Shown here: piece after piece, positions 45,220 through 55,580 of the stretch
How positions within the stretch are numbered: the stretch's first letter is position 1
Layout: the number at the start of each line of letters is the position of its first letter
Assembly: GCA_026119935.1 (NCBI GenBank)
Contig: JALRMH010000035.1
Location: forward strand, 62,001 to 126,000
Reading direction: 5' to 3'
Length of the DNA stretch: 64,000 bases
Source: Endothia cerciana
Lineage: Eukaryota; Ascomycota; Sordariomycetes; Diaporthales; Cryphonectriaceae
The notes under the pieces: model-generated
Databases searched by the model: none
Told to the model about the DNA's origin: nothing
What the model saw: the letters and a program-made list of their open reading frames with translations, nothing else
Translations under genes and position numbers: made by a program

Positions 45220-46843
45220 GTTGATAGGAAATGTTTCCCGAAAGATTGGTTTGAGCTTGGGCAACCAGCTATTGCACGGTTTGTAGCAAAACTATTCGGG
45301 ACATAATTAAATGGTATCTTGAAGTCTGGTTGCTGATTGGTCGTGGAGTGCCAATGGGATAGATTATTTTCTGCGATTAGCCATGATTTCTTCGTTTGCC
45401 ACCACATTCGTGGTTGGTGTACCAGTCCATCTCTTCTCCTTCATGAGAACTGAAGAAGCGCCGCCCGCGCCCTCCATCCTAATGATTTTGTCCCAAGTGT
45501 AGTTGTCCGATCTGGACATCTCACATGCACCAATATTCTACTCCAAGCAATGGATGTTTTCGTAGCACAACGGGATGGTCACCGCCGCAGGACCAGGACC
45601 TGGAGAAGGTGCTTAGGCATGCAATGGTGGTTCAAGGGCACTGTTAGAGGTATGTTGATCGCCTCACAGAAGCAGTTTGCTCTGTATTTACGAGCACGAT
45701 CTGATCATGCAATAAATTCATGTTTTGGAGTTCACTATACAAACGTTGATCTTTCTTGTGGAGACATGTTTCCGTCTCTGCCGTTCTTGACGTCTGGCTC
45801 TCTCTCCTGCTTGCATGTGTGAGTGTGTCCAGCAATGTATGACCCCTTACTCTTATCGTTCTGCGCCACGAATAATGCCATTACAATCCCAATGATCTCA
45901 AATCAAAAGTGGTATGAAAATCATCGACTTCCTAAGTTACAAGCCAGAGGACCGTCTACTACAGTCCGATCCATCTCACGAATGACTCCAACACTGTCAG
46001 CACGTGCTAGTGACTCAGGATCGATTCCACCCTCCGTAATGAAAGACATGTCGGATGAGCTTGACGACTGATGCCTGTAGACCTTACCCTCGCGGCTGAT
46101 AGTGCGCCTATCGATGCCTCTGTTGATGCGGCTTGATTAGAACTGTAGATTATGGCGCGGCAGACGAGGTTGCACTACCGTAGACTAACGAGCAACGGAA
46201 GCCTCAGTAGTGAAAAGCTTAACGTACACGCTTACTATGCTGTAAGAGGACTATTTAGATGACAGCCAGCCTAGATTTAACCCTTGAATAGTGCGTGGCA
46301 CAGCAGAGTGGCAAAAAACGTTCCCATGCGCCACTCCGGAAGCGGCCCGTGGTGCTAATGTGAAGCGTAAACGATCAATTCATGTCGTCTGGAATTTGAT
46401 ACAGCATACCTTGTTCGGACCACGACCAAAGAGTATTACGGTAAGACTTATTAGTGGCTCAATGGCCAAGCACAAAGGGCTCAGCCACTAAGTAACTGGT
46501 CACCAGCGCAAGCAATACCCTCCCGGGGTCGCTGGTGTCGATCACGTTGACGGATCTGCGTCCTTTTGGGAGCGGCTCGGAGGTGATGGGATCCTTCGAA
46601 TGACAATCATAGCCACGATGATCGTCGCGCGATGCGCCAAAGTTTTGTGGGCGAGATCCTAGCCAGTTATTCATCCACATTCATAAGGCGCCCACAGCGC
46701 CATAACTGTCAAAAGTCACAAGCTCAAGCATCCTAATCAGTAACCGCTATCTCTACTCTACTCTTGATATTTCCGCATCCAGATCTTGTGAGAAACCATT
46801 CATCTCCTTCTTATAAGCCAAAAATTTTGAAAAGCATAGGACC
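45220..46843. other. Degenerate spacer, no supported gene
   Basis: Short frames on both strands (45550-46071) have no recognisable domain. It contains the second copy of the direct repeat and a hairpin-like TTAGTGGCT / AGCCACTAA pair at 46451-46459 and 46483-46491. Confidence 0.5.
46191..46245 (+). repeat. Direct repeat copy B bracketing the degenerate island
   Basis: Counterpart of 39109-39171, in the same orientation and about 7.1 kb away. It shares AGCAACGGAAGC, GCTTAACG, CGCTTACT or GCTTACT, and ATGCTGTAA, and lacks 8 nt. Confidence 0.65.
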
Positions 46844-47203
46844 ATGGGGTCTAAATCATCATCTACTGCAGCTGCATCAAACAGCGAGGACTCGAACTCC
46901 AAGAAATCCCTCTATCGTCGTTACGAGGACGCCAAGAGCGGACGCAACAAGCCTATCTCGGATGAGGACCTCAGGAAGTACACTGGAATGACGAGAGACG
47001 AGCTTGGCAACTGGTCAAAAGATAGGGCTGGCGTCGGTGCTAACAAGAACGCTGGCGATATCACCGCTGGCCCAGCAACTGGCTTTGGTGGCATGGCTGC
47101 AACTGCCGGGTATGGAGGATGGGGGCCGGACGCCAAGGGTGAATTGAAGTTCCCACCGAAGAAAGAGCAGGGAAAGACGCTCGAAGATGATGGTACTCAT
47201 TGA
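46844..47203 (+). CDS. Small conserved fungal protein of unknown function
   Basis: Single-exon 119-residue hydrophilic protein. The central block (SLYRRYEDAKSGRNKPISDE, then LRKYTGMTRDELGNWSKDRAGVGANKNAG, residues about 22-70) is the kind of short conserved core seen in small fungal hypothetical proteins. The tail is Gly-rich (GFGGMAATAGYGGWGPDAKG) and ends with a charged segment. There is no signal peptide and no transmembrane helix. The ATG context (GGACCATGG) is good. Although it lies beside the degenerate island, its frame is clean, which suggests it is under selection. Function is unknown; a cytosolic or nuclear stress-related role would be speculation. Confidence 0.8.
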   Translation: MGSKSSSTAAASNSEDSNSKKSLYRRYEDAKSGRNKPISDEDLRKYTGMTRDELGNWSKDRAGVGANKNAGDITAGPATGFGGMAATAGYGGWGPDAKGELKFPPKKEQGKTLEDDGTH

Positions 47204-49401
47204 CAGAGAGGCATAAGGTCGTTATGTGAACATGGACAATACCTTGATTGAGGTGGACAAGGCCTCGCGTGCATTAGATCACAGTGACAACAGAGCTAAG
47301 CATTGGCAACCGCAAGGCTTTTGGCATTCTCCCATCTCAAATCAACGTAGTGTTAGGTAGCAGGGCTAGATGTTGCTATGAAATTCGATATTCAGTCGAC
47401 CTATTTGGCTCGCTGGCTCATCTAATGGTCTGTTTCCGCACTACCAATACAGACCATAGGACCAAGGACAGGAAATCCAATTGGAGAGGTCGTTTACAAC
47501 TTATACTATTAGCTCATGATCTGGAGAAAGTTATATCATTTCGAACAATCCCTTTTCAAACCGGACAGTTCTAGGTAGGTTGTCTTCAACCCTCTCTCCC
47601 TCTCTTCCAAGCAACAATGTATAGAAATGGTCTGAAAAGTCAGGGCGGGAGTCTCGTCGTATCATATAAGCAACTTGGATGTAAGAAGGCCAGTTGCAAG
47701 TAAATATATACTTGAATGGTGCTGTCTGTGAGTCCCGGCTCAAGCAGGTAAAAGGCCCCCACCGTCGCACAAAAAGGAATGGTTCCAAAAACATGCAACA
47801 CCGGGTATTCGCTAATGGTCACCCACTTAACTACTAATCCAGCGGTTAGTGGCTTATTTAGGGGAGAGCAGACGGGATCCCAAGTTTTCCACTACCTATG
47901 GTCGCATGTGCTGGTGAGCATGGATTCAAGAATTATATAGTATTTCACTGGACCACGATCTGAGAGCACAAAATCTCGAAACGCAAGTGTTCAGCGTTCC
48001 ATATTACTTATTCAATGTTTGAAATAGAGGTTGATTCCGGTAAGCAAGCCAAAATGCCGAAGAAGAAAAAAGCGGAACTTCTCGCCTTGACATCTTGTTT
48101 AGGGAGAAGGGGGGGGGGGGCTTGACTTGAAGGTCTATCATCAATTCATCGGCGGCGTCTAGCCTTTGGAATGTTGAATGGTTGTTGAGGCGTGAGGAGG
48201 CGCTGGTGTTTGCGATAGGAATTTGTCCATCAATCCATTTGATCAAGGCTTCTGCGCAAGATTATTCAGGCTGGACCTCAAATGTGCGTAGGGAAGAGGG
48301 TCCGATCTCTCTGTCGAGTTTCTTCCATGACATAGTCAATAAAGCAGGAAGGCCTCAGAAGGATCAGGCACTAGCGCCCAAGTCCCACTACTCAGCGCAA
48401 GCCACACCTCGGCTGATCATCATTTTACATAACTCAGTCTCGAGGCCCCGACTTTGGTATTTGCCTGCAGAACAGGCAGGACTGTTTGTCATGTCTCTTC
48501 GCTACCTCCGTCGTTAATCTCCGCCGGGACCACCTGTAAACCTGCGAAGTCTGGTCCTCGCGCCATGATCTGGGGACCTTGGAATGGAACATCAGGGTCT
48601 TACCCTCTGTTATCAATTTTGGCTTGTCTGTATAGACCGCTCGCAGAGGAGTGAAGTTATCGTCTTCGTGAGAGAAGCTATTAGCGTTACGTTCCACTTT
48701 GAGAAACCGCATTGTATTCAATCCTTCACTCCTGAACACAGCATGGGATTGCGTAAGAGAAATGCAGAACCTATGTGAAGTGGTGACATATCGATGGGTC
48801 CCAATACTATATTTGCTGAAGACTGTCCCTACAAGATCGACCACGAAATATGAATAGCTGAACATGTGCGCCATGCAAGCAGGTTTCCCCAAAAATGCAT
48901 GCGTCGTCAATAGTCCTGCGCTGATCGCTGTTACATCACCACGCTGATTAGCTCCCGCAGTATGGGGACGGGCCTAAGTTGGCAAATCGTTCCAAGGCTA
49001 GGACGCGCTCTAGTTCAGCCTCTCCTTTATCTGGGCTTTACGCCAAGCGTCATCGACCTTCCCAAACCCGCTCCCTCAGCACATCCCGACGCGTCCTCGC
49101 CGAGCCGTTCCCCCGCGGCTAGCGACTAGCGGACGGTTGTAAGTGGCATAGCGCTTGGGAAAGTGGTTCATATGAGCTCATCTGGGACAGGAGAGCGTGG
49201 AGGCTCAGATGCGATGTGATGTCACGAACCTGACGTTGTCATCGGGAGTGTGGCAGGCTTCCTCTGGACCGTGGGCTCGACAGCTAAAAGGCTGCACTGC
49301 TTCCCGAACTCTCGTCCAGCTGCCGGCCACAAAAACACTCTGGTCGGGAAAACGACAAATCGTGACAACCCATCCTTTAATCACGTCACGCATCAACCAT
49401 C
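47204..49401. other. AT-rich spacer with G12 tract, no supported gene
   Basis: It contains a G tract at 48109-48120 and a third TTAGTGGCT at 47846-47854. Frames on both strands lack domains. The last few hundred bases should hold the promoter of the gene at 49402. Confidence 0.5.
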
Positions 49402-51330
49402 ATGAGCGGCCTAGGAGAGAAGATCAAGGGTGCCCTCACGGGTCACCACCATGACCATCAACAGGATGCCAGCAACTCCAAGACTTCTGGCCTGAGCTCC
49501 TCTGGGGCTCAGAAGGGCTCCGAAGAGCACGACGCCGAGGTCGATGCTAAGAAGGCAACCAGCGCCGCGGGCAATTACCCTTACTGGGGTGATCTGCCAC
49601 GGGATGGTGAAGGACGAACTGCCCAACCTGGGACAGCCGTGAGCGGAAGCCAACAAGAAAAGTCGCATGACCTCCAGAAAGATTCGGGTCTCGGCGCTGG
49701 TGCCCTGGGCACTGGTGCCGGAGCAACAGGCGCTGGTCATCTGGCGTCCAAGGACCAAGACACACAGAACACCACAGGCACAGCGCAGCAGGCCCTCACC
49801 GATCGCACGCGCCAGACCACAGATAACAAGGACGACATCAACAAGAGAGACCTCGCGACGGGCGCGGGCGTCGGGGCTGCCGGCACCGCGGGTGCGGCCT
49901 ACCTCGCATCCAGACACAAGGGCGACGCGGCTGAGAAGTCCGCTACATCTGATGCCGCGAGCAACCCAGCCCAGGCTGGACATGGAACTCTGGATCAAGG
50001 TTATGCAGGCCAGACCGGCCGTAGCTTCCCGTTGCAGGACAACACGACCACTGGCACGACAACCGGCTCGGCTGGCTATGGTGATGGGAACAAGCATCGG
50101 AAGGAGGAAGAGCTCGCTGCCGCCGGTCTAGGAGCGGCTGGCCTAGGGGGAGCAGGGTACTACGCGTCCAAGAAGCATGATGAGGATAATAATCGTCTTG
50201 GGGATCGGTCCACAAACACTGGCCCTACTTCGACACAGTACGGCACAACGACGGGCGCGGCCCCCACGACCGCCGGCCCAGCGGCCACCTCAGCCGGCCG
50301 TGGTGACGAGAAGAGCCACCGGAGGGAGGAAGAGCTTCTTGCCGGAGGTGCAGGAGCGGCAGGCCTGGCCGGGGCAGGTTACTATGCGTCCAAGAAGCAT
50401 GATGGTGATAAGTATGGTCATGAGGACCGGCCCACGACGACTGGTTCCACTCCGACGCAGCGCGGCACGACGACTGGCGCCGTGACCGGCGGGGGTGTCC
50501 ACAACACTGTCGTCGGTGCGGGCAGTTCTGAAGATCCCTCTTCGCAGAAGTCCCCTTACGATTCCTCCTCGGGCCCGATTCACTCCTCCACTGCCACGAC
50601 TGTCGGGCCTCGGACGACCACCAGCGGCCCCGGTCGGCAGCAGCAGACGGCAGGCAGTGGCCACGGCGCCCCGAAGTCCGGCGAGGCCCGCGACAGGCAA
50701 GCCCTGTACGCTGCAGCTGGCGTCGGCGCCGGGGCCGGGGCCGTCGCTGCCGAAGAGAAGTATCGCCATCACAAGGACGACAACAAGCCCTACTCGACCA
50801 AGACAGACGAGGCCGCCTATCGCGGCACGCCTGCTCGGTCAATCCAGACGACGACGTCGGCATCCCAGCCACCTGCCCAGGCAGCTGCCCAGCAAGCGTG
50901 GAGCAACCAGACGCCTGGCTCGGCTGCTGCCGGCGGCGATGACCCCTCGAAGTACGACACCGCAGCGCTCGGGGCTCTAGGCGGAGCGGGAGTTGCTGGT
51001 TCGGGAGCCACGGCGGCTTATTACGGGCAGGGAAAGGAGCACGACCAGAATCCCGGCTCCGGCGAATCCGAGAAGATTGCCGACCGGGCTCTTGGCTCGA
51101 ACGGGGCACCTCGTGCCTCATCAGGCCAAGGTCAGGGCTCTACCTACACGGGCACTGGCTATCAGCCTGAGCAGAAGCCCTCCACGATGCCCGGAGCTTT
51201 CCCGTCGGGCGGTTTGTCTGGCTCGGGCCTGAACTCGTCCCGAGTTGTGCACAAGTGTCATCAATGCGGCGCGGATAACGACATTAGCGACTATTTCAAG
51301 AAGGACGCCGCTTTCAAGTCGGGTTCGTAG
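49402..51330 (+). CDS. Low-complexity protein with six Gly/Ala-rich zipper-like segments and terminal CxxC
   Basis: Single-exon 642-residue protein, rich in Gly, Ala, Ser and Thr, with no signal peptide. After an amphipathic start (MSGLGEKIKGALTGHHHDH) and a block NYPYWGDLPRDGEGRT, six Gly/Ala-rich stretches of about 18-23 residues recur near residues 96-112, 152-172, 237-258, 311-334, 435-453 and 521-543. The third and fourth are nearly identical (preceded by EEEL, ending GAGYYASKKHD). Each is followed by a charged Lys/His/Asp patch and a Thr/Gly/Ser-rich linker. GxxxG-type spacing inside the stretches resembles glycine zippers. The C-terminus, VVHKCHQCGADNDISDYF, has a single CxxC knuckle, too little for a full zinc ribbon. 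Relatives of similar layout exist in filamentous fungi, as I recall, but their function is unknown. Membrane association, oligomerisation or a hydrophilin-like stress role are all possible. Confidence 0.8.
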   Translation: MSGLGEKIKGALTGHHHDHQQDASNSKTSGLSSSGAQKGSEEHDAEVDAKKATSAAGNYPYWGDLPRDGEGRTAQPGTAVSGSQQEKSHDLQKDSGLGAGALGTGAGATGAGHLASKDQDTQNTTGTAQQALTDRTRQTTDNKDDINKRDLATGAGVGAAGTAGAAYLASRHKGDAAEKSATSDAASNPAQAGHGTLDQGYAGQTGRSFPLQDNTTTGTTTGSAGYGDGNKHRKEEELAAAGLGAAGLGGAGYYASKKHDEDNNRLGDRSTNTGPTSTQYGTTTGAAPTTAGPAATSAGRGDEKSHRREEELLAGGAGAAGLAGAGYYASKKHDGDKYGHEDRPTTTGSTPTQRGTTTGAVTGGGVHNTVVGAGSSEDPSSQKSPYDSSSGPIHSSTATTVGPRTTTSGPGRQQQTAGSGHGAPKSGEARDRQALYAAAGVGAGAGAVAAEEKYRHHKDDNKPYSTKTDEAAYRGTPARSIQTTTSASQPPAQAAAQQAWSNQTPGSAAAGGDDPSKYDTAALGALGGAGVAGSGATAAYYGQGKEHDQNPGSGESEKIADRALGSNGAPRASSGQGQGSTYTGTGYQPEQKPSTMPGAFPSGGLSGSGLNSSRVVHKCHQCGADNDISDYFKKDAAFKSGS

Positions 51331-54300
51331 GGTGTGTGTATTGCGATGCATGCTGTATTCAATGGTTTATCTGGTTCTAGGGTTTTTGAAAGGTCATTAT
51401 TGGGATGTGGCACGTCAGGCGTGAAGTTGGCCAAGCGGTGAGGTTTGAGGAGGATTTCGGGTAACAGCGATATCGTGAGTTAGTTTGCGTCATGATTTCG
51501 AATGCTAGGGCTCGTTCTTCAAGCATGAATCTTCCGTGATGATGCATCTCGGGGGTATAAACACCTTCCCTGCCGCGTGTGAGCTTCGGCTTCGTCGGTT
51601 ACACCACCCCTCCCCCGACGCACTGCTCACAGCAGACATCTCATCAGTTTGCCAGTGAGAGAGTGAAGTGTCCAGATCGGTTGACACCCAGTTTGCAACG
51701 TCATGAGGGTTGAAGTAGTGATAATGGCGACAACGTATGCCACGCCTCACGTACGAACATCACAGCCAACGAGACAATGTCTCAACCTCAGCAGTACAGC
51801 CGCGACGCCTCTCTGAAGCCATCAGACATGGCCAGCCTCAGGGCGGCGACGCCTGCATGCTGACAATCAGAAGGCCCACTCCTGTTGCCGGTGATGCAGC
51901 TTGCTAGGTGCAGATTGTGTTTGGTTGCTCTCCTTTGGTGTGACGAACCGTGGGCCGTCACACCGGGCCAACATCAAAGCCTTTACTATTATATCAGACG
52001 GCCGCAACCCGACCGCTCCACTGCCCGTCTGGCTGCCGATCTGGAAACATTTGACCATAGCAAGCCCTTCTGGATCTGCCGAGAGGTGTGTCACATCATG
52101 AAAGATCCGAGGATTCTCGAGGTCCCCGGTTGCACTTGCAGCGACGAAATATCGCGCGGGCCCGACAGGCGTCGGCTTGTCCTACTGTCAGGGTCGCAAG
52201 CCTGACGCAGGATTCCGGAGCTGTGATTGCACGGACACGTCTTTATGCGCACACAAGCTGCTACTTGTGCTTGAGACGCGCGCAGAGGCCCGTTGATCAT
52301 CAGGGCAATTGCCAAGGAGGTGCCTGTCTCTCTCTGCCAACTTTGCAGAGCAGCCACACGCCAGTGGGTAAACATCTGGACTAATTCAGGAACAGCCGGC
52401 GAGGATCTGGACCCCAGTGGCAATCATGCGACAAGGTTCGAGCTCCGGCTTTCAGATCATTTGCCACCGGGGCTTGAGGGACATTCTTCCCCTGGCTGGG
52501 TGTCGAGGCTGAAGGCCAAGAACGTCCTTTGGGGGTGCTCCGTCGGACTATTGTGGCTCGAGCTCTAGCTCTTTGAGCAAGGCAGAGCGGGCGTACAACC
52601 CCGGAGCATAGGCAACGTTTGCACAACAGATACGTCGTCCACGTCTGAGGGGTGTTTCGAAACAAAGGGCATGTGCTCAGTGCGTGTGCCCCGGCTCTCC
52701 GACATTCTGAGGTACGGTCAGGTCGATTTACTTGTGCTCGGGCACCCCTGATACCCTGGCACCCTTGTGAGGACCTCGAGGCGAGTGAGTTGGTGGCTGT
52801 GGTGGCAAAGAAAGGGGTGCAAGTGGAAGGGGATGGGGAGGGGGAGGAACGAGATGCTGGTTGGTATGTTGTTTCCACTGCATGAAAAGTTGCCCACTTT
52901 TTGGTCACGCAGGGTTGACAGCGTTTCGATCCTCAGTTCGTCTGAAGACGTCGTCGAATCAACTTTAGGTTGTAGAGGGTGGGGGGGCCGGGTTGAAACA
53001 TGCGGGTGCAGCGCAGAACCAGCCAAACTGTACCAAACAGGATGATCTGTTTCTCGACTCGGAAAGTGACAGGGCAGCCCGTTCAGAGACATAAATTAAA
53101 GGACCCGAGCTTCGAGATGGTTCCGGACAAGCTTTGGGAGGTGCAAGGTCCAGAGAACCGCCCCAGGTGGGTGATCGTCCCGCGGCGGGAGGAAGCCCCG
53201 AGGATCTGCCTCTTCTTCCCCTTTAGGCACTCGAAGGTGACATCGTGCGGCGGGAAAAGACGAAGAGGCGACGCGAGAGGAAGCATTGACACCTTGACGA
53301 GCTCTCATTTCCACCCCGGTGCGGCGGGATTAATGCCAACCAAAGAATGTGGTCCACAAGGTGTCTGGGTGCAAAAGGGCACCACGGCCAAAACTGTCCG
53401 ACAGGCGCTAATAGGCTTGCCCCTGGTCGGGAACAATGTTTCAGAAACGCTGTTTTGGGGGAGGGGGGGGGGAGGACAAGGTCCAACCCGCCAAACCATC
53501 TTCTTGGACCGGACCTCAACCATGCAGTCGGGGCGCTACGCTAACGCCAACGGTGGATATCGACCGGCAATGATCGCAGAGCGCGAACCTCGTACAGTAG
53601 AACGGTGAAGAGCTCCTGCGTACTTCCCTTGGCAAGCTGGTATCCTGTACAACAAGATGCCGACTTGTGAGAACGCGGGTGCTCACAGAGTACTATAGTT
53701 GTCAAGAGCTGCGATGTTATAGACAAGGACCTCTCAGGGGTGATGCAACCCGAGCGAGTAAGTGAGAAGCCAACCTCGACAGTCTCCATACCTTGCCCCT
53801 TCTAGTTAGTGAGGCGGCTGGAAACACCGGTGGCCCTGTCACGTCGGGGACGATTCGATAGGAAGACATCCCCGTGAAGGGTTCCAGAATTCAACCTCAC
53901 CCCTTGCTGTCCCACAGTCTCCCAGTCCGTCCCAAGTTTAGACTTCTCAAGCACCAGTCTTGGCTCACAAGGCAAGATTCGGTTCTCGCCGCTGATCGTC
54001 ATGGGGCTTGCTGATCCATTATGCCCACCCGTCCAATGTCATGGTCCAGAGGAGCTCCGATGTCCGTCTTCCTCGAACAGTGCCGGCAGGGGGGGGAGCC
54101 TGACTCTTGGGTACTGATATGGCTCTGGCCTGCTCTGACCGCCGGCCCAATCGACAACATCTGATGGTTGTGGGTGCGACGGGCGAGCTTCCAAGCCGAT
54201 ACGAGGCAACAGTCGCCTCCAGGCCTCGAGGTTGTGGGTGGCGGGGGATGCATCTGGACACCCAGGGAAACACGGGTGCCCAAAAAAGACCAGAAAAGAA

Positions 54301-54357
54301 ACAAGAGAAGGAAAGAGGAAGTGCAGGGTTCCGGGGTAACGTTTAGGATGTTTCTGA

Positions 54358-54371
54358 GGGGGGGGGGGGGG
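54358..54371. repeat. Poly-G tract (14 nt)
   Basis: Uninterrupted G run in non-coding DNA; one of about a dozen C/G tracts of 11-15 nt in the window. Confidence 0.9.
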
Positions 54372-54843
54372 CAAAGTGGAGGGTGGGCAGCGTGTTTATC
54401 GCAGCAGTTGAACCGTGGCAGGTCGTGAGTGGGAACTCTAGGATGGGAGAAGAGGTCGACTGGCTGAGTGGCCACGGCGAGCCCTGCGGTGCGTGGCGCG
54501 CGGTACCTGCATACAACATAGCACGGCCTTCCCTGGCCCCTGTGGCGCCAATCGATCTTTGACCCTGCCCATGCGAGGAGTAAGTCAGTAAGTAGTAGGT
54601 GGTACGTACCCCATAATCATCACACCCAGTCCCAGTCACCCAAAAACCACCACCAGGCTCGACTTGGCTTGAGCTCCTACGCCTACGCCTACTTCTACTT
54701 CTCTTACCCGACCCCTTCTTCTCGTTTCCTCCCTCAGTACCGATCTTCCATTCATCCTCCGTTGTATCAACTTTCTTTCTTTTCAGGGCAGCTCTGAGAG
54801 TCAACCATTCATTCTTTCCTTCCGTCCAACCCGGCCGCATCTT

Positions 54844-54857
54844 CCCCCCCCCCCCCC
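54844..54857. repeat. Poly-C tract (14 nt)
   Basis: Uninterrupted C run in non-coding DNA, 487 nt from the G14 tract and opposite in base on the same strand. Confidence 0.9.
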
Positions 54858-55387
54858 TACTGATATCATCGGCCTCGTTGGCCTCGACGGGTTGACCCAG
54901 CCCAAACTTAAACAGCAGTAGACTGCAGCATCTTTTCGTGCCGTCTATCCTACTTTCGACATTGTGAGTAACACTCCTCTGGACACTGGTTCTTCTGGCA
55001 GGGGATGAGCGTGGGGTGGAATTGTCCATGTATGGCAAGATATCGATCTCGAGTGAGGTTGCCTCCTCCCCCCCATCACACCTGGACATCTCTTGGAGCA
55101 CGGGTCATGGCCATAAATATGGTCATTTGTTCGGGCAGTACCAATGGGCATGGACATCCATCCGACAATGACTGCTCTTTGGTGTCGGGTCGCACTAGAA
55201 TGGTTTGCTCATTGCCCATTGTTGGCGTGGTTCCCTCGTCACTCACACCCTCGACGCACCACGACAACATTCGATGTGACTCGCTGTTCCAGACAATAGC
55301 CATTGTCAACCTCGCAGCCTCATAAACAACCCCACCGTTCCCAAACCTCTTCTTGAACTGCCTCCTACCCCCGCCCCCTCTCCCTCC

Positions 55388-55394
55388 TATAAAT
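55388..55394 (+). promoter_or_regulatory. TATA box of the GH55 gene
   Basis: TATAAAT preceded by a CT-rich tract (about 55360-55387) and lying 187 nt upstream of the chosen ATG at 55581. This is a typical fungal arrangement, predicting transcription start near 55420-55460. Confidence 0.5.
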
Positions 55395-55580
55395 TGTCTT
55401 GCACTTCAGGAAGCCAGACGCGTTCTCACCACGGAACACAATCATCGCATCTTTACAGATTTACGTAACATCATATCTCTTGCGGATGAGTCGCTGACTT
55501 GGATACCCCCAGAGGTCGTTCCACTTTTCTCACAATTCAAGCAACAAGAGGACATCAAGAATAGCTGTGCTACCCTCAAG

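Larger units (their letters stand above)
51331..55580. other. 4.2-kb spacer, no supported gene
   Basis: Many short frames are present but none has domains or paired splice sites. It contains a G14 tract at 54358-54371 and a C14 tract at 54844-54857. The right end is the CT-rich promoter and 5' leader of the GH55 gene. Confidence 0.6.

Noticed and set aside
45550..46071. Two short plus-strand frames after the CorA-tail pseudogene
   Set aside because: No motif links them to the pseudogene or to each other. Composition is random-like.
46451..47854. Three copies of TTAGTGGCT (one inverted) as possible terminal inverted repeats of a 1.4-kb element around the small gene at 46844
   Set aside because: Only nine bases match, the flanks do not extend the match, no target-site duplication is seen, and the enclosed gene looks like a conserved host gene.
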